Assembly: GCF_913774285.1 (NCBI RefSeq)
Contig: NZ_CAJYHX010000028.1
Location: 124,001-188,000 of the forward strand
Reading direction: 5' to 3'
Source: an uncultured Sphingomonas sp.
Lineage (GTDB): Bacteria; Pseudomonadota; Alphaproteobacteria; Sphingomonadales; Sphingomonadaceae
DNA length: 64,000 nt
The translations under genes were made by a program, and so were the position numbers. Each line of letters opens with the position of its first letter. Positions within the stretch are counted from its first letter, which is position 1. Under the pieces are notes generated by a model that was not told where the DNA came from, made no database searches, and was given only the letters and a program-made list of their open reading frames with translations. Positions 28,819 to 36,810 of this stretch are shown here, piece after piece.

Positions 28819-29976
28819 ATGCCTTCAACCATCAGTTGTGACGTCGCCATTGTCGGCGGCGGCCTTGCCGGCGGGCTTATCGCGCTGGCAATCCGGAAGA
28901 AGAAACCCGATTGCACCGTCCGCCTGATCGAAGGCTCGGCACGGATCGGCGGCAATCACCTCTGGTCGTTCTTCGCCGACGATGTCGCGCCCGAGCATCG
29001 CTGGCTGTCGGCGCCGCTGATCGGCCATGGCTGGAACGGCTATGACGTCGCTTTTCCCGGCCATTTCCGCAGCCTGCCCTCGCGCTATTACTCGGTCGAG
29101 TCCGAGCATTTCGATCGCGTGGTGCGCGCCGAGCTCGGCGAGAAGAGCCTGCTGCTCGAACGCGAGGCGGCGGACATCACCCCCACCGCTGTAGCGCTGG
29201 CGGACGGCGACCTCGTCGAGGCCGAGGGCGTGATCGATTGCCGCGGCGTCGGCGATACCAGCGCGCTCCAGCTCGGCTGGCAGAAATTCCACGGCGCGGA
29301 ACTGGTGCTCAGCGACCTGCACGACGTGACGAGGCCCGTAATCATGGACGCGACAGTGCCGCAGATCGACGGCTATCGCTTCGTCTACTGCCTGCCGTTC
29401 AGCCCGACGCGGATGTTCGTCGAGGACACCTATTACAGCGACACGCCGTCGATCGACGTGCTCGCCACCGGCGACCGGATCGAGGCCTACGCCGACGCCG
29501 CAGGCTGGCAGGTCGATCGCGTGCTGCGCGAGGAAGTGGGCAGCCTGCCCGTGGCGATGGGCGGCGACCATGCCGCCTATTGGGCCGCCGGCGGCCGCGG
29601 CATCGCCAAGGCGGGGATGAAGGCGGGGCTCTTCCACCCGATGACCGGCTATTCCTTCCCCGATGCCATCCGCACCGCCGCCACGATCGCCGACGCGTAC
29701 GACTATTCGGGCGAGGCGCTGCACCAAATGCTGTATGGCTATTCGCGCGCGCTCTGGCGCAAGCGCGGCTTCTATCGCATGCTCGCCGCGATGCTGTTCA
29801 AGGCGGCCGAACCCGAGGAGCGCTATCGCGTGCTGGAACGATTCTACCGTCTGGATGCAGGACTGATCCAGCGCTTCTACGCCGCGCAATCGACCTGGGG
29901 AGACCGCGTCCGCGTGCTCTCGGGCAAGCCTCCAGTGCCGGTGGGCCGCGCCCTCTCCGCGATCTGGGGCCGCTGA
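28819..29976 (+). CDS. crtY: Lycopene beta-cyclase CrtY
   Basis: 385 residues from ATG 28819 (MPSTISCDVAIVGGGLAGGL); an in-frame ATG at 28711 would add an Arg/Pro-rich stretch unlike the family. The dinucleotide-binding VAIVGGGLAGGLIALAI, the family motif GGNHLWSFF, VIDCRGVGD, FVEDTYYSDTP and GLFHPMTGYSFPDAIR identify the bacterial CrtY class. It closes both ends of lycopene to beta-carotene at the inner membrane using FAD/NAD(P)H. The stop overlaps the crtI start by one base (TGATG), so both are made together. Confidence 0.95.
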   Translation: MPSTISCDVAIVGGGLAGGLIALAIRKKKPDCTVRLIEGSARIGGNHLWSFFADDVAPEHRWLSAPLIGHGWNGYDVAFPGHFRSLPSRYYSVESEHFDRVVRAELGEKSLLLEREAADITPTAVALADGDLVEAEGVIDCRGVGDTSALQLGWQKFHGAELVLSDLHDVTRPVIMDATVPQIDGYRFVYCLPFSPTRMFVEDTYYSDTPSIDVLATGDRIEAYADAAGWQVDRVLREEVGSLPVAMGGDHAAYWAAGGRGIAKAGMKAGLFHPMTGYSFPDAIRTAATIADAYDYSGEALHQMLYGYSRALWRKRGFYRMLAAMLFKAAEPEERYRVLERFYRLDAGLIQRFYAAQSTWGDRVRVLSGKPPVPVGRALSAIWGR

Positions 29977-31454
29977 TGCGCCGCGCAGTCGTGATCGGCG
30001 CCGGGTTCGGCGGCCTCGCCCTCGCCATTCGCCTCCAGTCGGCAGGCGTCGACACCACCGTGATCGAAGCACGGGACAAGCCGGGCGGCCGCGCTTATTA
30101 TTGGGAGCGCGACGGCTTCACCTTCGACGGCGGCCCAACGGTGATCACCGATCCGGACGCGCTGAAGGAGCTGTGGCGCCTGTCCGGCCACGACATTTCG
30201 GAAGACGTGAACCTCAAACCGGTTACGCCCTTCTACCGCCTGTCCTGGCCCGACGGGACGACCTTCGACTATACCAATGACGACGCCGTGCTGGCGGGCG
30301 AAATTGCCAAGCTCGATGCCAGCGACATCGCCGGCTATCGCAAGTTCCTGGAATATTCCGAGCGGGTCTATCAGGAAGGCTATGTGAAGTTGGGCGCCAA
30401 GGCGTTCCTCGACTTCAAGTCGATGCTCAAGGCGGCACCCGCGCTGATGCAGAACCAAGCCTGGCGCTCGGTCTATTCGGTGGTCGCCGGCTATGTGAAG
30501 AACGAGAAGCTGCGCGAGGCGCTGTCGTTCCACACCCTGCTCGTCGGCGGCAATCCGATGGCGACCAGCAGCATCTATGCGCTGATCCACAAGCTGGAGC
30601 GCGACGGCGGCGTCTGGTGGGCCGAGGGCGGCACCAACCGGCTGATCGCCGGCATGGTCAAACATTTCGAACGGCTGGGCGGCACGGTACGCATCGGCGA
30701 TCCGGTCGACGAGATCCTGACGCTGGGCGACCGTGTCGTCGGCGTGCGGACGCATAGCGGCTTCGAGGTCGAGGTCGATGCGGTGGCGAGCAACGCCGAC
30801 ATCGTGCACAGCTACCGCGACCTGCTCCGCAATTCGCGTAGCGCACGGCGCACGGCGAACCGCCTCGTCAACAAGCGCTTCTCGCCCTCGCTATTTGTGG
30901 TGCATTTCGGGCTGCGCGGCACCTTCCCCGATATCCCGCATCACATGATCCTGTTCGGGCCGCGCTATAAGGGGCTGCTCGACGACATCTACACCCACGG
31001 CGTGGTGAGCGAGGACTTCTCGCTCTACCTCCATCACCCGAGCGCGTCCGATCCGAGCATGGCGCCCGAAGGCCATTCGACCTTCTACGCGCTGGCGCCG
31101 GTGCCGCATCTCGGCAAGTTCCCGGCCGACTGGAACGAAGTGGGGCCGATCCTCGAATCGCGGATCCTGGCGGAGGTCCAGCGCCGGCTGATCCCGGACC
31201 TGGCCGAGCGGATCGTCACCAAGTTCCACTATGCGCCGACCGACTTCCGCGACGATCTCGCCGCGCATCACGGCTCGGGCTTCAGCCTCGAGCCGATCCT
31301 GACGCAGAGCGCCTGGTTCCGCGTGCACAACCGCGACGACGCGATCTCGAACCTGTATTTCGTCGGCGCGGGTACGCATCCGGGCGCGGGGATCCCCGGC
31401 GTGGTGGGGAGCGCCAAGGCCACGGCCGAGCTGATGCTGGGCGAGATGGCGTAA
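29976..31454 (+). CDS. crtI: Phytoene desaturase CrtI
   Basis: 492 residues from ATG 29976, overlapping the crtY stop. The FAD-binding N-terminus is RRAVVIGAGFGGLALAIRLQ, followed by EARDKPGGRAYYWERDGFTF and GPTVITDP; the C-terminal carotenoid desaturase signature is FVGAGTHPGAGIPGVVGSAK. It introduces four double bases' worth of desaturation to turn phytoene into lycopene at the membrane. The length is standard. A family A repeat pair follows, before the LOG-family gene, so transcription may be reduced at that point. Confidence 0.96.
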   Translation: MRRAVVIGAGFGGLALAIRLQSAGVDTTVIEARDKPGGRAYYWERDGFTFDGGPTVITDPDALKELWRLSGHDISEDVNLKPVTPFYRLSWPDGTTFDYTNDDAVLAGEIAKLDASDIAGYRKFLEYSERVYQEGYVKLGAKAFLDFKSMLKAAPALMQNQAWRSVYSVVAGYVKNEKLREALSFHTLLVGGNPMATSSIYALIHKLERDGGVWWAEGGTNRLIAGMVKHFERLGGTVRIGDPVDEILTLGDRVVGVRTHSGFEVEVDAVASNADIVHSYRDLLRNSRSARRTANRLVNKRFSPSLFVVHFGLRGTFPDIPHHMILFGPRYKGLLDDIYTHGVVSEDFSLYLHHPSASDPSMAPEGHSTFYALAPVPHLGKFPADWNEVGPILESRILAEVQRRLIPDLAERIVTKFHYAPTDFRDDLAAHHGSGFSLEPILTQSAWFRVHNRDDAISNLYFVGAGTHPGAGIPGVVGSAKATAELMLGEMA

Positions 31455-31467
31455 GCTGCCAGACTTA

Positions 31468-31576
31468 AGCCCCTCCTCCTGGGAGGAGGGGTTGGGGGTG
31501 GAGGGATTCCAGAACGAACGTTGGTCTCGGTTAGACACAGCCCCACCCCAACCCCTCCCCTGAAGGGGAGGGGCTA
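31468..31576. repeat. Family A palindromic repeat pair (locus 2, variant)
   Basis: CCCCTCCTCC-TG-GGAGGAGGGG (31470-31491) followed by TTGGGGGTGG, and an inverted partner CCCCTCCCC-TGAA-GGGGAGGGG (31552-31573) preceded by the reverse complement of that tail. Unlike loci 1 and 3 it separates genes in the same direction (crtI and the LOG gene). Confidence 0.8.
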
Positions 31577-31634
31577 AGTACCCCCTCTCCCTACCCGCCA
31601 AAACACGCTATCAGCCCCGCCACAGGAGCATGTC

Positions 31635-32216
31635 ATGAAGCGTATCGCCGTCTATTGCGGCTCGGCCAGCCCGGCCGATCCGGTCTATATCGAAGCCGCC
31701 CGCACCCTTGGCCGCACACTCGCCGAGCGCGGCATCGGCGTCGTCTATGGCGGCGGCCGCCTCGGGCTGATGGGCGCGGTTGCCGATGCGGCGCTGGAGG
31801 CCGGCGGCGAGGTGATCGGCGTGATCCCCACCCTGCTCGTCAATGCCGAGGTCGCGCATCGCGGCCTTACCAGCCTCGAAGTCTGCGAGACGATGCACGA
31901 GCGCAAGGCGCGCTTCACCGAGCTGGCCGACGGGTTCATCAACCTGCCCGGCGGCACCGGTACCATGGACGAGCTCTGGGAGGCGATGAGCTGGGCGCAG
32001 CTCGGCTATCATGCCGATCCGATCGGGCTGCTGAACATCGCCGGCTATTACGACAAGCTGGTCGAATTCTGGGAGCATATGGGAACGATCGGCTTCGTCC
32101 GCCCGCAGCACCAAGGGCTGCTGCTGGTCGACTCCACCATCGACGGCCTGCTGGCCAAGATGGCCGAGGCCCAGCCGGTGGTGCCGATCGCACAGCTGCG
32201 CCGCGAACAGCTGTAA
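31635..32216 (+). CDS. LOG family protein (nucleoside 5'-monophosphate phosphoribohydrolase)
   Basis: 193 residues, ATG nine bases after AGGAG. The Rossmann-like lysine-decarboxylase fold signature is complete: AVYCGSASPADP, VYGGGRLGLMGAVADAAL, MHERKARFTELADGFINLP and PGGTGTMDELWEAMSWAQLG. LOG enzymes split the ribose phosphate from adenine-type nucleoside monophosphates (cytokinin-activating in plants and some bacteria); the physiological role in most bacteria is nucleotide salvage or unknown. The stop overlaps the crtB start (TAATG), so it is embedded in the carotenoid operon. A role in pigment synthesis is not implied by chemistry. Confidence 0.92.
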   Translation: MKRIAVYCGSASPADPVYIEAARTLGRTLAERGIGVVYGGGRLGLMGAVADAALEAGGEVIGVIPTLLVNAEVAHRGLTSLEVCETMHERKARFTELADGFINLPGGTGTMDELWEAMSWAQLGYHADPIGLLNIAGYYDKLVEFWEHMGTIGFVRPQHQGLLLVDSTIDGLLAKMAEAQPVVPIAQLRREQL

Positions 32217-33139
32217 TGCGCTTTCCCGGCCGCGATGCGATCGTCGCGACCGCGGGCGAATCGATCGCCCGCGGCTCGCGCAGCTTCGCCGCGGCCAGCA
32301 AGCTGTTCGATCCGAAGACCCGCGAGCGCGCCTGGCTGCTCTATGCCTGGTGCCGCCGCTGCGACGATATCGTCGACGGGCAGGACCATGGCCACGGCAT
32401 GACGCGTGTCGCCGATCCGGCAGCACGGCTGGCGGAAGTGCGCGCGCGCACCGCGGCGGCACTGGCAGGGGAATGGGTCGGCGACGCCGCGTTCGACGCG
32501 TTGCGCATCGTCGCGGCCGAGACGCACATGCCGCACCGCTTCGCCTGGGACCTGATCGACGGCTTCGCGCTCGACGCCGAAGACTGGCGCCCCCAGACCG
32601 AGGACGATCTGCTGCGCTATTGCTACCATGTCGCCGGCGTCGTCGGCTGCATGATGGCCGTCGTGATGGGCGTGGCGCCCGACGAGGAGTCAGTGCTCGA
32701 CCGTGCCTGCGACCTCGGCCTCGCCTTCCAGCTCGCCAACATTGCCCGCGACATCCGCGAGGATGCCGAAGCCGGACGCTGCTACCTGCCCTCGGACTGG
32801 CTTGCGGAGGTCGAACTGACGGCAGCGAACCCGATGGCCGACCGGAACGCGCTGGCGATTCTCGGCACCCGCCTCGCCGATCGGGCGGAAGGCTATGAGC
32901 TCAGCGCGCGCGGCGGTGCGGCGGCGCTGTCGTTCCGCTCGGCCTGGGCGGTGCTGGCGGCTGCCGACATCTACGGCGGGATCGCACGGAAAGTGCGCGC
33001 GCGCGGCCCGCATGCCTGGGACAGCCGCACCACCACTTCGGGCGGCGAGAAGCTCGCCGCGATCGCGAAGGCCTGGGGGGCGGCCTATCGCCGCGCGCCG
33101 ACGCCGCGTCCGGCCGGCTTGTGGACCCGGCCGCGCTGA
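32216..33139 (+). CDS. crtB: Phytoene synthase CrtB
   Basis: 307 residues from ATG 32216, overlapping the previous stop by one base. Both Asp-rich magnesium sites are present: RRCDDIVDG near residues 47-55 and LANIARDIREDAEAGRCYLP near 180. It condenses two geranylgeranyl diphosphates to phytoene, the first committed carotenoid step. crtE, crtZ and crtG are not in the window. The gene ends six bases before the convergent plsC stop, with no hairpin between. Confidence 0.95.
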   Translation: MRFPGRDAIVATAGESIARGSRSFAAASKLFDPKTRERAWLLYAWCRRCDDIVDGQDHGHGMTRVADPAARLAEVRARTAAALAGEWVGDAAFDALRIVAAETHMPHRFAWDLIDGFALDAEDWRPQTEDDLLRYCYHVAGVVGCMMAVVMGVAPDEESVLDRACDLGLAFQLANIARDIREDAEAGRCYLPSDWLAEVELTAANPMADRNALAILGTRLADRAEGYELSARGGAAALSFRSAWAVLAAADIYGGIARKVRARGPHAWDSRTTTSGGEKLAAIAKAWGAAYRRAPTPRPAGLWTRPR

Positions 33140-33145
33140 TCCGCC

Positions 33146-33829
33146 TTACCCGTTCAGCGCATTGATCGCCGCGTGCACCCGCGCCTCGATCTCGCGGCGG
33201 GGCAGGCCGGGCGGGATCGGCTCGCCGAAGCGGAAGACGATTTCTCCGGGACGCATCAGCCCCTTGCGCGGCCAGACCGTGCCGCTGCGCACCGCTACCG
33301 GCACCACCGGCAGATCGAGCGCACGGTAGAGCCCCGCAAAGCCCGAACGCAGCGGCGGCGCCTCGCCGGGCGGCACTCGCGTCCCCTCCGGGAAGATCAG
33401 TACCGAGCGCCCGCTCGCCCGCGCCGCCTGCGCCGCCCGCATCATCGCCCGCAGCGCCGTCGCATTGGCCTCGCGATCGACCACGATCGTGCCGTAACGC
33501 TGCGCCGCCCAGCCCCAGAGCGGAATCTGCGCCAGCTCGCGCTTCATCACCGTCGCCGGGCTGCCGAGCATCCGGGTCAGCTCCAGCGCCTCGAAATAGC
33601 TTTCATGCTTGCCAGCGAACAGCAATTGGCCGTCCGGCACGCGCCCCTCGATCCGCAGCCGGGCCCCCACGATGGCGTGCACCGACCATTGCAGCAGCCA
33701 CGCCCAGAAGTTCGAATAGGCACGCAGGAATCGGCTGCCGAACAGCGCCGCGACCGGCACGCACAACACCAGCACGATCGACACGCCGTAGAAGAAGATG
33801 CGGAACAGCACCGTACGCACCACGTCCAT
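33146..33829 (-). CDS. plsC: 1-acyl-sn-glycerol-3-phosphate acyltransferase PlsC
   Basis: 227 residues from ATG 33829, which overlaps the ydcF stop by one base. An N-terminal membrane segment (TVLFRIFFYGVSIVLVLCVP) precedes the acyltransferase block I KHESYFEALEL and block III FPEGTRVPPGEAP, then VPVAVRSGT. Block I reads HX4E rather than the usual HX4D, a variant common in alphaproteobacterial PlsC. It adds the second acyl chain to make phosphatidic acid at the inner membrane. It is the last gene of the ftsE-ftsX-ydcF-plsC unit. Confidence 0.9.
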   Translation of the reverse strand: MDVVRTVLFRIFFYGVSIVLVLCVPVAALFGSRFLRAYSNFWAWLLQWSVHAIVGARLRIEGRVPDGQLLFAGKHESYFEALELTRMLGSPATVMKRELAQIPLWGWAAQRYGTIVVDREANATALRAMMRAAQAARASGRSVLIFPEGTRVPPGEAPPLRSGFAGLYRALDLPVVPVAVRSGTVWPRKGLMRPGEIVFRFGEPIPPGLPRREIEARVHAAINALNG

Positions 33830-34368
33830 CAATCGACCCCCAGCAGCAGCGCCCCCCGGCGCACCAGATATTTGTGATATTCGCGCAGCAGCATTCGCCA
33901 GCCGGGGCGGCTCGGCACCCCATCCCCGACGATGCTTATACCCTGCAGCACATGGCGCAGCTCCAGCCGCGCCCGCGCCATATGCCAGTCCGAGGTGACC
34001 AGCCGCACGCTGCGATAGCCATGGTCGCGCACCCAGCGCCCGGTCTCATCGGCATTGGAGCGGGTGTCGACCGCCTCGTGGCCGAGGTCGACGCAGCAGC
34101 GGAACAGCGCGCGATCGTCGGGAAATTGTGCGGCCAGTTCGCGCGGTCGCACGTCCGGATTGACCCCGCTGACCAGCATGCGCTTCGCATCCTCGCGCCG
34201 CAGCGCATCCAGCCCGCGTTGGATTCGCCCAGGCCCGCCGGTCAGCACCACGACGGCGTCGGTGCTGTGCGCGCCGAGCGGCTTGCCGAGGCTGAACAGG
34301 AACAGCGCGAAGCCCGCGCTCCAGGCCAGCGCCACCAGCACCAGGAGGAAGAACAGCCGCCGAATCAC
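33829..34368 (-). CDS. YdcF/DUF218 family membrane-anchored protein
   Basis: 179 residues from GTG 34368, which overlaps the ftsX stop by four bases (GTGA). One N-terminal membrane helix (RRLFFLLVLVALAWSAGFAL) is followed by a DUF218 domain: DAVVVLTGGPGRIQRGLDAL, MLVSGVNPDVRP, ETGRWVRDHGYRSVRLVTSD and WHMARARLEL. The family (YdcF, SanA, ElyC) is linked to envelope integrity; ElyC affects peptidoglycan and lipid carrier use. Its place between ftsX and plsC suggests an envelope function. The biochemical activity is unknown. Confidence 0.88.
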   Translation of the reverse strand: MIRRLFFLLVLVALAWSAGFALFLFSLGKPLGAHSTDAVVVLTGGPGRIQRGLDALRREDAKRMLVSGVNPDVRPRELAAQFPDDRALFRCCVDLGHEAVDTRSNADETGRWVRDHGYRSVRLVTSDWHMARARLELRHVLQGISIVGDGVPSRPGWRMLLREYHKYLVRRGALLLGVD

Positions 34369-35249
34369 AGCTTGCGCCCCAGCGTATGGAGCACGGTGAG
34401 CCGCGTCGCCACGGTGGCGAGCAACGCGAAGCCGATCGGCAGCAGCAGGAGCAAGGTCCAGTCGACCGGCGCCAGCGTCGCGCCGCCCAGCACTTCCGAT
34501 CCGGTCAGCGCCAGCTTGGTCTGGAACAAGGCGACCAGCGCCAGCGCCGCCAGCGTGCCGATCGCGCCGCCAAGCAGCGTGTCGCGCGCGATTCGGCGCT
34601 GGAGGAGGCGCGCTACCTGGAGGTCGGTCGATCCGAGCATATGCAGCACGTCGATGGTATCGCGGTGCGTGTCCAGCCCCGCGCGCGCAACGAGCAGCGC
34701 GACCCCGGCGGTCGCGGCCGCGATCACCAGCACCAGCCCGATCGCGACCAGCCCCAGCGCCCCCAGCAGCCCGCGCACCGGGGAAAGCCAGCGCGCGCTG
34801 CTGTCCACCCGCGCCTGCGGCGCCACGCGGCGGGCGGCAGCGGCCACCCGCGCGGCCGATCCTCCCGTGGCGGTCACGTCGATCAGCACCGGCATCGGCA
34901 GCTCGGGATCGAGCCCGACATCGCCGAGCCACGGCTTGAGCAGCGCCGCCAGTTCAGCACGATCGGCCTCGCGCACGCGGGTGACGCCGGGCACCTTGGC
35001 GAGCGCCGCGACCAGCGCCTTGGCCCGCGCGTCGCGCAGGCTTGCATCGGGTTCGACCAGCTGCACGGTCAGCTGCCCGGCAAGCTGGCGATCGAGCCCG
35101 ACGGCCGAGCGTTCCACGCCCAGACCCAGCGCACCCGCCAGCACGGTGAGGAACAGCATGATCCCCATGATGCCCGCCATCACCCAGCCGCGCTGGCGTT
35201 GCCCGAGCAGCCGCAGGTCGATCGCGGCGCGGTGCCGGAAGCCGTTCAT
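34365..35249 (-). CDS. ftsX: Cell division protein FtsX
   Basis: 294 residues, ATG overlapping the ftsE stop by four bases (ATGA). Four membrane segments: about 22-45, 165-190, 215-240 and 262-285, with an extracytoplasmic loop between the first two (residues about 50-160), the FtsX topology. It forms the membrane part of the FtsEX complex that activates peptidoglycan hydrolases at the division septum. The short, poorly conserved sequence is normal for this family; context with ftsE settles the call. Confidence 0.92.
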   Translation of the reverse strand: MNGFRHRAAIDLRLLGQRQRGWVMAGIMGIMLFLTVLAGALGLGVERSAVGLDRQLAGQLTVQLVEPDASLRDARAKALVAALAKVPGVTRVREADRAELAALLKPWLGDVGLDPELPMPVLIDVTATGGSAARVAAAARRVAPQARVDSSARWLSPVRGLLGALGLVAIGLVLVIAAATAGVALLVARAGLDTHRDTIDVLHMLGSTDLQVARLLQRRIARDTLLGGAIGTLAALALVALFQTKLALTGSEVLGGATLAPVDWTLLLLLPIGFALLATVATRLTVLHTLGRKL

Positions 35250-35947
35250 GCGCCCCCCGGCGGATGGCGGAGCAGGCCGCTGGGATCGACCAGCTTGCCC
35301 TTCTCGACGCGCATCAGCTGCGCGCGCGGGATGCGGCCGATCAGGTGGAGATCGTGGGTCGCCACAACGATGGTGGTGCCCAGCCGGTTGAGCGCCTCGA
35401 ACAGGTGGAGCAGCCGGTCCGCCATCTCGGGATCGACGTTGCCGGTCGGTTCGTCGGCAACGAGGATTTCTGGCCTGGCGATCACCGCGCGGGCGATGGC
35501 GATGCGCTGCTGCTCGCCGCCCGACAGCGTCGGCGGCTTGGCGGTGACGCGCGCGCTCAGCCCCACCCAGGCGAGCATCTCCATCACCGGCGCTTCGATC
35601 TCGCTCTCGCGCACGCCCGCCACGCGCAGCGGCAACGCGACATTGTCATAGGCGGAGAGCTGCGGGAGCAGGCGGAAATCCTGGAACACCACGCCGATCC
35701 GGCGGCGGAAGCCGGGCAACCGCGCGCGCGGCAGGGCGCCCGCATCCTCGCCGAACAGCCGCACCGCGCCGCGCGTCGGCCGCTGGGCGAGATAGAGCAG
35801 CTTGAGCAGCGAGGTCTTGCCTGCGCCGGACGCGCCGGTGAGGAAATAGAAGCCGCCCGTCGCCAGCGTGAAGCTTACGTCCGACAGCGTCTCCGGTCCG
35901 GTCCCATAGCGCAGGCCGACATTCTCGAAGTGCACGATGTTGCCCAT
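35246..35947 (-). CDS. ftsE: Cell division ATP-binding protein FtsE
   Basis: 233 residues from ATG 35947 (MGNIVHFENVGLRYG); an upstream ATG at 35995 would add 16 basic residues. ABC ATPase motifs are complete: Walker A TGASGAGKTSLLK, signature LSGGEQQRIAIARAV, Walker B EILVADEPTGNVDPE and the switch His in VATHDLHLI. It drives FtsX conformational changes coupled to septal wall hydrolysis. The gap of about 167 bases to the divergent zinc-ribbon gene holds both promoters. Confidence 0.96.
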   Translation of the reverse strand: MGNIVHFENVGLRYGTGPETLSDVSFTLATGGFYFLTGASGAGKTSLLKLLYLAQRPTRGAVRLFGEDAGALPRARLPGFRRRIGVVFQDFRLLPQLSAYDNVALPLRVAGVRESEIEAPVMEMLAWVGLSARVTAKPPTLSGGEQQRIAIARAVIARPEILVADEPTGNVDPEMADRLLHLFEALNRLGTTIVVATHDLHLIGRIPRAQLMRVEKGKLVDPSGLLRHPPGGA

Positions 35948-36114
35948 GCGCCGTGCGGCCCGGCCTCCTGTTCGCTTTGCTACCCCCGCCGCCATCGCAC
36001 AGCCCCGGATGCCGCTCAAGCCGCCGTCCGTCCCAAGCCGCTTGCTGGCCCGAATCGGCCCCGCTAGACTCGCACGTCCCGTCGCGTTTCGGGCGGGTAC
36101 CAGGGGGTTTGGGC

Positions 36115-36810
36115 ATGATCTTGGAGTGCAGCCAGTGCGGATCGCGCTACGAGGTGCCGGATTCGGCGATCGGCCCCGACGGCCGCACGGTGCGCTGCGC
36201 CAATTGCAAGCATAGCTGGTTCCAGTCGGGCGCGCCGCTCGAGCTGACCGCGCCGGCGCCGGTCGTGGCACCGGAGCCGGAACCCGAACCCGCACCGCTC
36301 CCCCCGCGCAGCTTCGCGGCGGCCGATCCTGATCCGGCGCCGGCGCCGAGCTACGATCCGTTCGACGAACCCGCGCCGAAGCAGCGCCACGGCATCCGCT
36401 GGACCATCGCGGCGCTGGTCGCGCTCGTCTCGGTGCTGCTCGGCGGCGCGGCGCTGCTCTACTGGAAGGCGCCGCAGGTGCTGACCCAGCTCGGCCTGCC
36501 GATCGGGGGCGCGAATGCGCAGCTGGTGTTCAGCGAGAAGAACGTGGCCCTCCAGGCACGGGCGGACGGCAGCAAGCTGTTCATCGTCTCGGGCAAGGTG
36601 CTCAACGACAGCGGCGCGGCCCAGCATGTGCCCGACATCCGCATCCAGCTGCTCGATGGCGAGCGCCGCGAAGTCTATAGCTGGCGGATCACCCCGCCGG
36701 TCCGCACGCTGGAGCCGCAGGGCGGCTTCGACTTCAACGGCGCCAAGGTCGACGTGCCGAGCGGCGCCAAGTCGGTGAAGCTCAGCTTCGTGAGCGAATT
36801 CGACGGGTGA
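36115..36810 (+). CDS. MJ0042-type zinc-ribbon membrane protein
   Basis: 231 residues from ATG 36115 (MILECSQCGSRYEVPDSAIG). The N-terminal zinc ribbon has CSQC and CANC pairs about 25 residues apart (MJ0042 family). A Pro/Glu-rich linker, one membrane helix near residues 95-118 (IAALVALVSVLLGGAALLYW) and an extracytoplasmic beta domain of the DUF3426 type (IVSGKVLNDSGAAQHVPDIR) follow. Such proteins regularly sit divergent to ftsE in sphingomonads and may sense or signal from the membrane. The 3' end overlaps the convergent MATE gene by 29 bases. Confidence 0.85.
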   Translation: MILECSQCGSRYEVPDSAIGPDGRTVRCANCKHSWFQSGAPLELTAPAPVVAPEPEPEPAPLPPRSFAAADPDPAPAPSYDPFDEPAPKQRHGIRWTIAALVALVSVLLGGAALLYWKAPQVLTQLGLPIGGANAQLVFSEKNVALQARADGSKLFIVSGKVLNDSGAAQHVPDIRIQLLDGERREVYSWRITPPVRTLEPQGGFDFNGAKVDVPSGAKSVKLSFVSEFDG

